This document shows positions 1-6,833 of a DNA stretch of 9,989 nucleotides, one piece after another; within the stretch, counting starts at the first letter, position 1; the number at the start of each line of letters is the position of its first letter. The notes beneath the pieces are model-generated. The model was given only the letters and a program-made list of their open reading frames with translations. It was not told the origin of the DNA and did not search any database. Made by a program: the position numbers and the translations under genes. Source of the stretch: UBA9547 sp044349205. Its GTDB lineage: Bacteria > Bacteroidota > Bacteroidia > Cytophagales > UBA9547. The stretch is taken from NCBI GenBank assembly GCA_044349205.1, contig JBIKRJ010000080.1, positions 1 to 9,989 of the forward strand, given 5' to 3'.

Positions 1-498
1 ACATTGGATGGTGAGTTGCTAAAGCCTTATATTTCAGGCTATTTATTGATAATGGGCATTGTCATCATTCGCAAAGCATTCAAAAAAGTAGAAAAGAAAA
101 AGAAAACCAAAGGGGTGGCGCCGCTTGCTTTGTTTGGTGGTTTTGTAGATGCTATAGGTGGTGGCGGTTGGGGGCCTGTGGTAACCACTACACTGGTTGG
201 TTCGGGTCGCGACCCACGTTACACTATAGGTTCTGTAAACCTTGCCGAGTTTTTCATTGCGATGTTTACCGCCTTGTCATTTGCCATTTTTATGGGTATG
301 CAAGAGTGGGAGGGTATTTCACAATTGGCTACCATCATTTTAGGGCTTGTGTTTGGCGGAATGTTTGCAGCGCCTTTTGCGGCAGTAATATGCCGAAAAG
401 TAAAGGCCAAAACTTTGATGGTAATTGTAGGCTGCCTGATTATTGTCCTCAGTCTTCGTACGCTTCTAAAGGTTTTATTTGGAATAAAACTGTTCTAA
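1..498 (+). CDS. TSUP (TauE/SafE-like) membrane transporter, 3' part
   Basis: This is the C-terminal portion (about 165 residues) of a transporter of the TSUP/TauE-SafE (former DUF81) family. These inner-membrane proteins usually have 7-9 helices and are linked to export or uptake of sulfite, sulfoacetate, thiosulfate and other small sulfur or organic anions. The reading frame is open at the left edge, so the true start lies outside; the TTG at base 4 is not a credible start. Visible are a hydrophobic helix (residues about 10-23), a strongly basic cytoplasmic loop with repeated lysines (about 24-36), then the family's glycine signature GGFVDAIGGGGWGP (about bases 136-177). Further hydrophobic segments follow around residues 78-97, 106-130 and 137-158. 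The signature marks the start of the second half of the pseudo-symmetric fold. The gene ends with TAA only 29 bases before the convergent dnaE stop. Family assignment is secure; the substrate cannot be read from the sequence. Confidence 0.88.
   Translation, partial: TLDGELLKPYISGYLLIMGIVIIRKAFKKVEKKKKTKGVAPLALFGGFVDAIGGGGWGPVVTTTLVGSGRDPRYTIGSVNLAEFFIAMFTALSFAIFMGMQEWEGISQLATIILGLVFGGMFAAPFAAVICRKVKAKTLMVIVGCLIIVLSLRTLLKVLFGIKLF
472..490. repeat. AT-rich inverted repeat, possible weak terminator
   Basis: An 8-base perfect inverted repeat, GTTTTATT and AATAAAAC, separated by TGG, lies inside the last codons of the transporter gene and just beyond the 3' end of convergent dnaE. It could fold as an RNA hairpin on either strand. 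However, only one pair is G-C and neither side is followed by a long T tract. It might be a weak bidirectional stop for two genes that otherwise have no visible terminator between them (499-527 shows nothing). It may equally be a chance product of AT-rich coding sequence. Confidence 0.25.
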
Positions 499-527
499 AA
501 CGCAGTATTCTTCCCTAACACATTCAA

Positions 528-3500
528 TTAAAAATTCCTATTATGCGGAGTAGGTTGGTTGCCAACTTTCCCTTTTAATTGGTTTTTTAGGGTAAATCGC
601 AATTCCATTTTCTCCAATTCTTCAAGAAATTCGTTGGTCGGATTGATGTTGTACTTGCGCGAAAACATTTCGAAACTGATGTTTTCATTGGGCTCGTAAA
701 TCAATACTTTCAATTCGCTTTTGCCGGTGTTTTTTGCAATGCTTTTTTCGAGTTTTTCTGTGAATTCGGGAGTGAGTTTCGCAATGGGGACTTCGAGCAC
801 AATGCCTTGGCAGAAAGTTTCCCTTATTTCGCTCAAAAGCTTGAAATCGAATGGTTTGAACTCCAACTCATCGGGTTTGCCATACCTGGGCGCTAAGTTT
901 CCCCTTATGTATAGGAATGACTCCGGTTTGCAATAGGCGGCAAATTTTGGGTAATCTTTTGTCCATATCACAAACTCGAATTTCCCAACAAAATCTTCTA
1001 GTGTAAGGATGGCAAAACGGTCGCCAGATTTACTCATGCGTTCGATTACGCTCGATACCATGCCCCCTATTTGTACTTCGCCATTTTTTTGATTCATCAC
1101 TTTGTCAAGGGTGCAAGTGGTGAATAGTTTCAGTTCCAAATTGTATTGGTCCAAAGGATGTCCTGAAATGTACAGTCCCAAAACCTCTTTTTCTATACGC
1201 AAGCGTACCAAGTTCTCCCATTTTGGACAGTCGAAAATGGCTGGTTTGGCAATAGACATGCTTTTCCCCATTTCTCCGAAAAGGGTGATTTCGGAAGAGT
1301 TTTTTTGTTCTTGTATATGGTTGCCGTAGCGCAGTAGTTTTTCCAAAAAAGATTGCCCTTCGCGTTCTGAAAAAAACTGGGCACGGTGTATGTCGGTAAA
1401 ACAATCGAAGGCACCAGCATTGGCAAATGCTTCAAAAGTCCTTCTGTTTACGGTGCGTAAATTGTTGCGCGCGGCAAAATCATAAATGTCTTGAAACAAA
1501 CCGCCGCGGTTTCTTTCCTCTATCACACTAATGGTGGCCGCCTCGCCAGTCCCTTTTATAGCACCTAGTCCAAAACGGATTTCTCCTTTTTTGTTCACAT
1601 CAAAATCGACTGAACTTTCGTTCACATCTGGCCCCAATACTTTGATTCCCATTCGCTTACATTCTTCAAGAAAATAAGTGAGTTTTTCGATGTTGTCTTT
1701 TTCGTTGGTAAGGTTGGCGGCTAAAAATTCAGAAGGGTAGTGTGCTTTTAGCCAAGCCAGCTGGAAAGCGACATAAGCATAGCAGGTAGCATGCGATTTG
1801 TTAAAGGCATATTCGGCAAATGCTTCCCAGTCTTTCCATATTTTTTCGAGTTTTTCAAGCGGATGCCCTTTTTTCTGGGCATTTTCCATGAACATGGCTT
1901 TCATATTGTCCAAGTCCTGCTTGTTTTTTTTGCCCATCGCTTTGCGCAAATTGTCGGCGCTTGCCTTGCTGAAATCGGCAAGTTTTTGCGAAAGCAACAT
2001 CACTTGTTCTTGGTAAACGGTAATGCCGTATGTCTCGCTCAAGTGTTCTTCCATTTCGGGCAAGTCGAACGTCACTTTTTCTAGGCCGTTTTTTCGTTTT
2101 ATGTACGAACTCACATACTGCATAGGGCCAGGACGGTGCAGTGCCGTCATGGCTATCAGGTCTTCCAGTTTGTCGGGTTTCAGTTCTCTGAGGAACTTTT
2201 GCAAACCAGGATTTTCAAATTGGAATATGCCGTCGGTATTGCCTTTTTGAAACAACTCCAACGTTTGTTTGTCGCTCAAATCTAGATTGTCGATGTCTAT
2301 TTCAATACCGTGATTTTTTTTGATGAGATTTAGACTGTTTTTAATGATGGTGAGTGTTTTTAGACCCAAAAAATCCATCTTCAAAGCACCCGCCTGTTCG
2401 ATAACTTTTCCTTCAAACTGAGTCAGCAACAACTCTGAATCCTTGGCGGTGGCCATAGGGATTAGTTCGGTAAGGTCGCTTGGTGCAATGATTATACCAG
2501 CCGCGTGTACGCCCGTACCACGCACCGAACCTTCCAAAAGTTTGGCTTCTTCCAGCACTTTAGAGCGTTCATCGGTCTTGTTTTGTAATATTTTGCGTAG
2601 CTCTGATACTTGAACCAAATCGTCAGAAGTAAGGCCTTCTTTGTCTTTCAAGCTGTTTTCACCATCGACGGGGGCGTGCAAAATGCGGTTCAACGAAATA
2701 CCGGGTTTGTCGGGTACCAATTTGGTCAAACCGTTGCTAAGCTCGAGCGGGAGTTCCATTACCCTTGCCACATCTTTGATGCTGGTTTTGGCCGCCATAG
2801 TACCGTAGGTCACGATAGAGGCCACTTGCATTTTGCCGTATTTTTCTACCACATAGTCAATTACTTTTTGGCGTCCCTCATCGTCAAAATCGGTATCAAT
2901 ATCGGGCATCGACTTGCGTTCGGGGTTCAGGAATCGTTCAAAAAGCAAGTTGTATTTGATAGGGTCAATATTGGTTATGCCAATGCAATACGCCACCACC
3001 GATCCAGCCGCCGAACCTCGTCCTGGGCCCACAAAAACGCCCATGTCGCGACCGGCCTTTATAAAGTCTGAAACGATAAGAAAGTAGCCAGCAAAGCCCA
3101 TCGTTTTGATGGTAAACAATTCAAAATTGATACGTTCTTCTGTTTCGGGACTTATTTCCTTGTAGCGTTCTTTGGCACCCAAAAAGGTAATGTGTTTCAA
3201 AAATTCCCATTGGTTGGCAATGTCGTCGCTGTGCGTTTTAAATTCTTCTGGAATAGGAAAGTTGGGTAGTAAAATGTCGCGTTTTAGGTTCAGTGTTTCT
3301 ACTTTGTCCACAATGTCGTTGGTATTGTCTATGGCTTGTGGTAGGTCGTGGAAGAGTTTACTCATTTCTTCCGTTGTTTTGAAATAGAATTGGTCGTTGT
3401 AGAAGGCAAACCGTTTGCCTTTGTTGCTCCCATCCTCCGATTCTTCCTTCATTTTGGGATCCGACATTTTCGAGTTGGTATTGATGCAAAGCAAAATGTC

Positions 3501-4154
3501 GTGTGCATTGGAATCTGCTTGGTCTATGTAATGCGAATCGTTGGAAGCAATTATTTTGACCTCGTATTTTTTTGCAAACTTGAGTAACACTTCATTTACC
3601 TTGTTCTGTTCGGGAATGTCGTGTCTTTGCAGCTCTACATAATAATCTTCTCCAAAAAGGTCGAGCCACCATTTGAATTCCACTTCCCCTTCTTCTTCTC
3701 CTTTTTCCAAAATAGTTTTGGGTACCGATGCCCCTATGCAACAAGTAGTGGCTATCAGTCCTTTGTGGTATTTTAAAATGAGTTCCTTGTCGATACGGGG
3801 GTACACGCTGTACTTCCCTTCTATAAATCCTAAAGAGCAAAGTTTGGTCAGGTTTTTATAGCCTTCTGCATTTTTGGCAAGCAAAAGTTGGTGCCTACGT
3901 ACGTCTTTTTCGCCTTTGGTGAATTGTCTTTTGTGCCTATCGGCTACTACATAAAATTCACAACCTACAATGGGTTTTACTTTGGCTTTGTTGGCTTCGT
4001 TTACAAAATTGAAGACCCCAAACATGTTGCCGTGGTCGGTAATGGCAACCGCAGGCATTTGGTCGGAGGCGGCTTTTTTCATCATTCCTTCTATGCTGGC
4101 GGCACCGTCGAGCAAGGAAAATTGAGTGTGGCAGTGTAGATGTGAAAATTTCAA
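528..4154 (-). CDS. dnaE: DNA polymerase III subunit alpha (DnaE)
   Basis: This is the catalytic subunit of the replicative DNA polymerase, 1208 residues, close to the usual DnaE length (about 1160 in E. coli). Domains in order: N-terminal PHP domain (1-280) with what looks like a full metal-ligand set (H7, H9, D16, H41, E66, H88, C139, D206, H208); palm with GPGRGSAAGS (376-385) and PDIDTDF (417-423), giving catalytic D420 and D422; the third catalytic Asp in KMDFLGL (D594); fingers with ALHRPGPMQY (671-680); helix-hairpin-helix region near FGLGAIKGTGEAA (861-873); a clamp-binding-like EITLF (955-959); and an OB-fold (about 1027-1105). The start is TTG at 4152-4154: an in-frame TAG lies four codons upstream and no ATG or GTG intervenes, while the N-terminus MKFSHLHCHTQFSLLDGA is what the family expects. 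The terminator and promoter upstream suggest it is transcribed alone. Confidence 0.97.
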   Translation of the reverse strand: MKFSHLHCHTQFSLLDGAASIEGMMKKAASDQMPAVAITDHGNMFGVFNFVNEANKAKVKPIVGCEFYVVADRHKRQFTKGEKDVRRHQLLLAKNAEGYKNLTKLCSLGFIEGKYSVYPRIDKELILKYHKGLIATTCCIGASVPKTILEKGEEEGEVEFKWWLDLFGEDYYVELQRHDIPEQNKVNEVLLKFAKKYEVKIIASNDSHYIDQADSNAHDILLCINTNSKMSDPKMKEESEDGSNKGKRFAFYNDQFYFKTTEEMSKLFHDLPQAIDNTNDIVDKVETLNLKRDILLPNFPIPEEFKTHSDDIANQWEFLKHITFLGAKERYKEISPETEERINFELFTIKTMGFAGYFLIVSDFIKAGRDMGVFVGPGRGSAAGSVVAYCIGITNIDPIKYNLLFERFLNPERKSMPDIDTDFDDEGRQKVIDYVVEKYGKMQVASIVTYGTMAAKTSIKDVARVMELPLELSNGLTKLVPDKPGISLNRILHAPVDGENSLKDKEGLTSDDLVQVSELRKILQNKTDERSKVLEEAKLLEGSVRGTGVHAAGIIIAPSDLTELIPMATAKDSELLLTQFEGKVIEQAGALKMDFLGLKTLTIIKNSLNLIKKNHGIEIDIDNLDLSDKQTLELFQKGNTDGIFQFENPGLQKFLRELKPDKLEDLIAMTALHRPGPMQYVSSYIKRKNGLEKVTFDLPEMEEHLSETYGITVYQEQVMLLSQKLADFSKASADNLRKAMGKKNKQDLDNMKAMFMENAQKKGHPLEKLEKIWKDWEAFAEYAFNKSHATCYAYVAFQLAWLKAHYPSEFLAANLTNEKDNIEKLTYFLEECKRMGIKVLGPDVNESSVDFDVNKKGEIRFGLGAIKGTGEAATISVIEERNRGGLFQDIYDFAARNNLRTVNRRTFEAFANAGAFDCFTDIHRAQFFSEREGQSFLEKLLRYGNHIQEQKNSSEITLFGEMGKSMSIAKPAIFDCPKWENLVRLRIEKEVLGLYISGHPLDQYNLELKLFTTCTLDKVMNQKNGEVQIGGMVSSVIERMSKSGDRFAILTLEDFVGKFEFVIWTKDYPKFAAYCKPESFLYIRGNLAPRYGKPDELEFKPFDFKLLSEIRETFCQGIVLEVPIAKLTPEFTEKLEKSIAKNTGKSELKVLIYEPNENISFEMFSRKYNINPTNEFLEELEKMELRFTLKNQLKGKVGNQPTPHNRNF

Positions 4155-4183
4155 TTTGGTTGACTATTTGAAGGTTCGTTGTT

Positions 4184-4191
4184 CAAAGTTA
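4184..4191 (-). promoter_or_regulatory. candidate dnaE promoter, Bacteroidota -7 element
   Basis: On the minus strand this reads TAACTTTG, a perfect match to the Bacteroidota primary sigma factor -7 consensus TAnnTTTG. It lies about 30 bases upstream of the dnaE TTG codon, which would give a leader of roughly 20-25 bases. The -33 element is less clear: the nearest TTG (inside GGTTGTGG, about bases 4217-4219) is 25 bases away, longer than the usual 17-23. The box sits downstream of the lysA terminator, which fits an independent dnaE transcript. The match is seen in the sequence; its use as a promoter is inferred. Confidence 0.55.
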
Positions 4192-4209
4192 AAGAATAAG
4201 AAATGCGAA

Positions 4210-4218
4210 TTATCCACA
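4210..4218 (+). promoter_or_regulatory. DnaA box in the dnaE promoter region
   Basis: The nonamer TTATCCACA is a perfect copy of the high-affinity DnaA box (consensus TTATNCACA). It lies between the lysA terminator and the dnaE -7 element, with 18 bases to that element, so bound DnaA would cover the -33 region of the promoter and most simply repress or time dnaE expression. A specific 9-mer is expected by chance only about once per 130 kb when both strands are counted, so finding it in this short gap is suggestive. I see no second perfect box in the gap, so this is not a replication origin. Confidence 0.5.
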
Positions 4219-4222
4219 ACCG

Positions 4223-4260
4223 AAAAAACAAAAAAAGGAAGACCTTTTGGGTTTTCCTTT
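4223..4260 (-). terminator. rho-independent terminator after lysA
   Basis: Read on the minus strand, AAAGGAAAACC and GGTCTTCCTTT form an 11-base-pair stem (bases 4234-4260, one G-U pair) around the loop CAAAA. The T tract starts with the last bases of the stem and continues as TTTTGTTTTTT to base 4223. It begins 27 bases after the lysA stop codon. This is a canonical intrinsic terminator and should separate lysA transcription from dnaE. A small dyad (AACAAT, T, ATTGTT; 4262-4274) lies between the stop codon and the stem and may add to it. Confidence 0.85.
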
Positions 4261-4286
4261 CAACAATTATTGTTAGAAAAATGTGT

Positions 4287-5519
4287 TTACAATTCCACCT
4301 CCACCTGATTGTGCAGTATGTCTTCCAAGGTTTCTCTTTTTCTGATAAGGTGGGCTTTGCCATTATGAACAAAAACTTCGGCAGGTCGTGGGCGCGAGTT
4401 GTAGTTGGAACTCATACTAAAGCCGTAGGCGCCCGCATTTTTGAAGGCAATAATGTCGCCTTCTTTGGTTTCGGTCATTTTCCTTTCCCAGCCAAAAGTG
4501 TCGGTTTCGCATATATAACCCACCACCGAATAATTGGCCACTTCGCCTTCTGGATTTGAAATGTTGAGAATGTCGTGGTAGGAGCCGTACATCATAGGAC
4601 GAATAAGGTGGTTTAGCCCTGTATCTACCCCCACAAATGTGGTGGCGGGAGTTTTTTTCACTACAGTGGCTTTTGCCAAAAGAAGGCCTGCTTGGCTTAC
4701 CAAATATTTCCCCGGCTCGAACCAAAGATCTAGTTTTTTGCCGTATCGGTCACAGAAATTTAGGAAAGAAGCCGACATTTTCTGCCCCAAATCGGCAATG
4801 TCGGTGGTTTTGTCGCCCTCTTGATAGGCCACTTTGAAACCGCTTCCAAAATCTAGAAATTCCAATTCGGGAAAATGCGTGGCAATTTCGTACACTACTT
4901 CGGCTCCTTTCAAGAAAACATTGACATCGCCAAAATCGGAACCGGTGTGCACGTGTACGCCAGTGATTTGTATATTGTATTGGGACACAATTGTATACAC
5001 TTCTTGCATCTGTTCTACAGAAATGCCAAATTTTGATTCGGTATGCCCGGTTTTAATTTTATGATTGCCACCTGCTTCAATATGCGGATTCACTCGTATG
5101 CACAAGGGAACAGTATGGCCATATTTTTGGCCAAATTTTTCCAAGAAAGAAAGGTTGTCGATATTTAGCATCGCGCCCAGCGAAATGGCCTCTTCAATTT
5201 CGGCAAAATCGACACAGTTGGGCGTGAACATAATTTCTGAAGCCTGGAATCCTGCCCGAATGCCCAAATGCAATTCGTGAATAGAAACGACATCCAGCCC
5301 CGCTCCAATTTTTTTCATGAATTTCAAAATGGTGAGGTTGGTCAAGGCTTTGGCCGCGTATTTTACTTTGAGTGGCACTTTTTCAAATGCTTTGCTCAGC
5401 GTTTCGAATTGCTGACGAATTGAACTGGCATCGTACACATACAACGGGGTGCCATATTGTGTGCAAAGGTCGGTAAGTGCGATGCCTTGAATTTCGAAAC
5501 GGTGGTCTTGGAATTGCAT
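4287..5519 (-). CDS. lysA: Diaminopimelate decarboxylase (LysA)
   Basis: PLP-dependent fold-type III decarboxylase that converts meso-diaminopimelate to L-lysine and CO2, the last step of lysine synthesis, in the cytoplasm. At 410 residues it has the usual length. Visible motifs: the PLP lysine K57 in KYAAKALTN; HVHTGSDFG (189-197); the phosphate-binding glycine stretch LDFGSGF (222-228); EPGKYLV (268-274), where the more common EPGR carries Lys; GLNHLIRPMMYGSYHDI (301-317), typical of Bacteroidota; ICETD (336-340), containing the active-site Cys and Glu contributed to the partner subunit; and GAYGFSMSSNYNSRPRPAEV (363-382) with the PLP-contacting Tyr. The dimeric active site therefore looks complete. 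The start is ATG at 5517-5519. It lies 87 bases downstream of the glycosyltransferase gene; that gap shows no convincing terminator and only a one-mismatch -7 element (GATATTTG, 5572-5579). lysA may be read through from upstream or have its own weak promoter. Its transcript ends at 4223-4260. Confidence 0.96.
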   Translation of the reverse strand: MQFQDHRFEIQGIALTDLCTQYGTPLYVYDASSIRQQFETLSKAFEKVPLKVKYAAKALTNLTILKFMKKIGAGLDVVSIHELHLGIRAGFQASEIMFTPNCVDFAEIEEAISLGAMLNIDNLSFLEKFGQKYGHTVPLCIRVNPHIEAGGNHKIKTGHTESKFGISVEQMQEVYTIVSQYNIQITGVHVHTGSDFGDVNVFLKGAEVVYEIATHFPELEFLDFGSGFKVAYQEGDKTTDIADLGQKMSASFLNFCDRYGKKLDLWFEPGKYLVSQAGLLLAKATVVKKTPATTFVGVDTGLNHLIRPMMYGSYHDILNISNPEGEVANYSVVGYICETDTFGWERKMTETKEGDIIAFKNAGAYGFSMSSNYNSRPRPAEVFVHNGKAHLIRKRETLEDILHNQVEVEL

Positions 5520-5606
5520 GGTATTCAGTAATAAAAAACGTTGGATTTGGGCTTGTCAAAAAGACAGTGTGCAAATATCCGAATTGGATTGGGAAGTGAA
5601 AGATTT

Positions 5607-6797
5607 TTACACAAACAATCTCGCGATTGCCTGTGCGATGTTTTTTCTGTCAAATTTTTCGACGGCCAGCTTTCTTGCATTTTCGCCCATTTTTTTCAAC
5701 TCGTAAGGATCTTTTGCCAGTCTTTCAAGTTGTTCTGCCATGTCGTGGGCATTTAGGCAACGTATTCCACAGGCATACTCACTTAGGTATTGTGCTTGCC
5801 ATCCTTCATAATTGATAAGAACGGGCAAGCCACTGGCCAAATAATCAAAAAATTTGTTGGCGCTGTTGGTGTTCAAAATGGGGTAGGGGGCAAAGCTTAC
5901 CACGCCCACATCGGCTGCATCGAAATACAAGTGGACTGTGTTTTTGGGTACTCTTTGGTGAAAACAAATTCGGGACAGATTTTTTTCTTTGGCATAGTTT
6001 TCCACTCTTTTCAAAGCTTTTCCGTCCCCCAATACAACAAAATAAATGCATTCATTTGTCATATTTGCCATTACATCAACCCAAAATTCCAATCCGTTGG
6101 CTTGCCCAACTGTGCCGGCGTACAGCATTACAAAATCAGTTTCGCCAAAACCCAGCCTTATTTTGGCACTTGCTTTTTGCTTGTGGGGTGTAAACTGTTT
6201 GCAATTCGTGCCATTGTGCGCCACAGTTATCTTTTTTGGGTCAACACCTTTATTGTCAATGCAATATTTCATTCCTTCCGAAAGGCACACAATGTGGTCG
6301 CAGTTTTGGTAAATGGTTTTTTCAAGCCATATACTCGATTTTTTGAGCAACTTGTTTTTCAAAATACCCATTTCAATGGGCACATCGGGCCAAAGGTCAA
6401 CCGTCTCGAAAATGAATTTTATCCTAAAAAATATTTTCATGCATAGGCCCAGCAAACCAACGGTGAGCGGAGTGCTGGAGGCATACACGACATCGGCTTT
6501 TCGGTATTTCACGCAAAATGGAAATGTAAGCAAGGCAAATAGTAGGAAAGAGAGAACTCTTCTATGAAAAGAGAAAAAATGGGAATAGCCAACATTTAGT
6601 CTAATCACTTCAATGCCGTTGATATTCAATCGGTGAAAAAGGGCTAATGAAAAAGGTCTTTTTGCAAAATGGCCTTTGCCGCACAAAATCGTAACGCGGT
6701 GGCCAAGTGCTATCCAGGCTTCTGCCAATTCCAATGAACGGTTGTTGCCGTTGCCTTCGGGGGGCGAAAAATGCTGGTGTAAATAAAGGATGTGCAA
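5607..6797 (-). CDS. GT4-family glycosyltransferase (WbuB-like)
   Basis: A 396-residue GT-B fold enzyme that should transfer a sugar from a nucleotide-sugar donor to a surface glycan or lipid-linked acceptor at the inner face of the cytoplasmic membrane. The N-terminus MHILYLHQHFSPPEGNGNN is the first strand and glycine-rich loop of WbuB-like family 4 enzymes, and ETVDLWPDVP (131-140) is their DLWP motif. The C-terminal Rossmann domain begins at LYAGTVGQANGL (225-236), followed by VVLGDG (254-259) and the donor-site NSANKFFDYLASGLPVLIN (311-329). The classic EX7E pair reads T310/D318. A hydrophobic stretch (82-95) suggests membrane association. The start is TTG at 6795-6797: an in-frame stop lies 11 codons upstream, no ATG or GTG intervenes, and the family N-terminus begins exactly here. 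It follows the OmpA-family gene by 36 bases and is probably co-transcribed with it. No other glycan-biosynthesis genes are in view, so donor, acceptor and product are unknown. Confidence 0.87.
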   Translation of the reverse strand: MHILYLHQHFSPPEGNGNNRSLELAEAWIALGHRVTILCGKGHFAKRPFSLALFHRLNINGIEVIRLNVGYSHFFSFHRRVLSFLLFALLTFPFCVKYRKADVVYASSTPLTVGLLGLCMKIFFRIKFIFETVDLWPDVPIEMGILKNKLLKKSSIWLEKTIYQNCDHIVCLSEGMKYCIDNKGVDPKKITVAHNGTNCKQFTPHKQKASAKIRLGFGETDFVMLYAGTVGQANGLEFWVDVMANMTNECIYFVVLGDGKALKRVENYAKEKNLSRICFHQRVPKNTVHLYFDAADVGVVSFAPYPILNTNSANKFFDYLASGLPVLINYEGWQAQYLSEYACGIRCLNAHDMAEQLERLAKDPYELKKMGENARKLAVEKFDRKNIAQAIARLFV

Positions 6798-6833
6798 AAT
6801 ACCTAACTTATACCATGGCCTTTGACCTTAAAA

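Noticed and set aside
2610..3071. A 153-codon plus-strand open frame inside dnaE
   Set aside because: It is opposite conserved polymerase motifs (PDIDTDF and GPGRGSAAGS), and its own translation shows no family features.
3305..3313. DnaA-box-like TTGTCCACA inside dnaE
   Set aside because: It has one mismatch to the consensus, stands alone within a coding region and is expected by chance at this frequency.
4155..4286. The region as a replication origin
   Set aside because: It has a single DnaA box, no box cluster and no neighbouring origin-type genes; the gap is fully explained by a terminator and a promoter.
5520..5606. Possible lysA promoter elements: GATATTTG (5572-5579) and a sigma-70-like TTGACA (5554-5559, minus strand)
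   Set aside because: The first has one mismatch to TAnnTTTG and no -33 TTG at proper spacing. The second has no matching -10 at 17 bases and is not the Bacteroidota promoter type. No hairpin in the gap was long enough to call a terminator.
5790..6446. A 218-codon open frame on the plus strand, antisense to the glycosyltransferase gene
   Set aside because: It lies wholly inside a clear, family-matched gene on the other strand and has no recognisable domain. Its length follows from the codon composition of the true gene.
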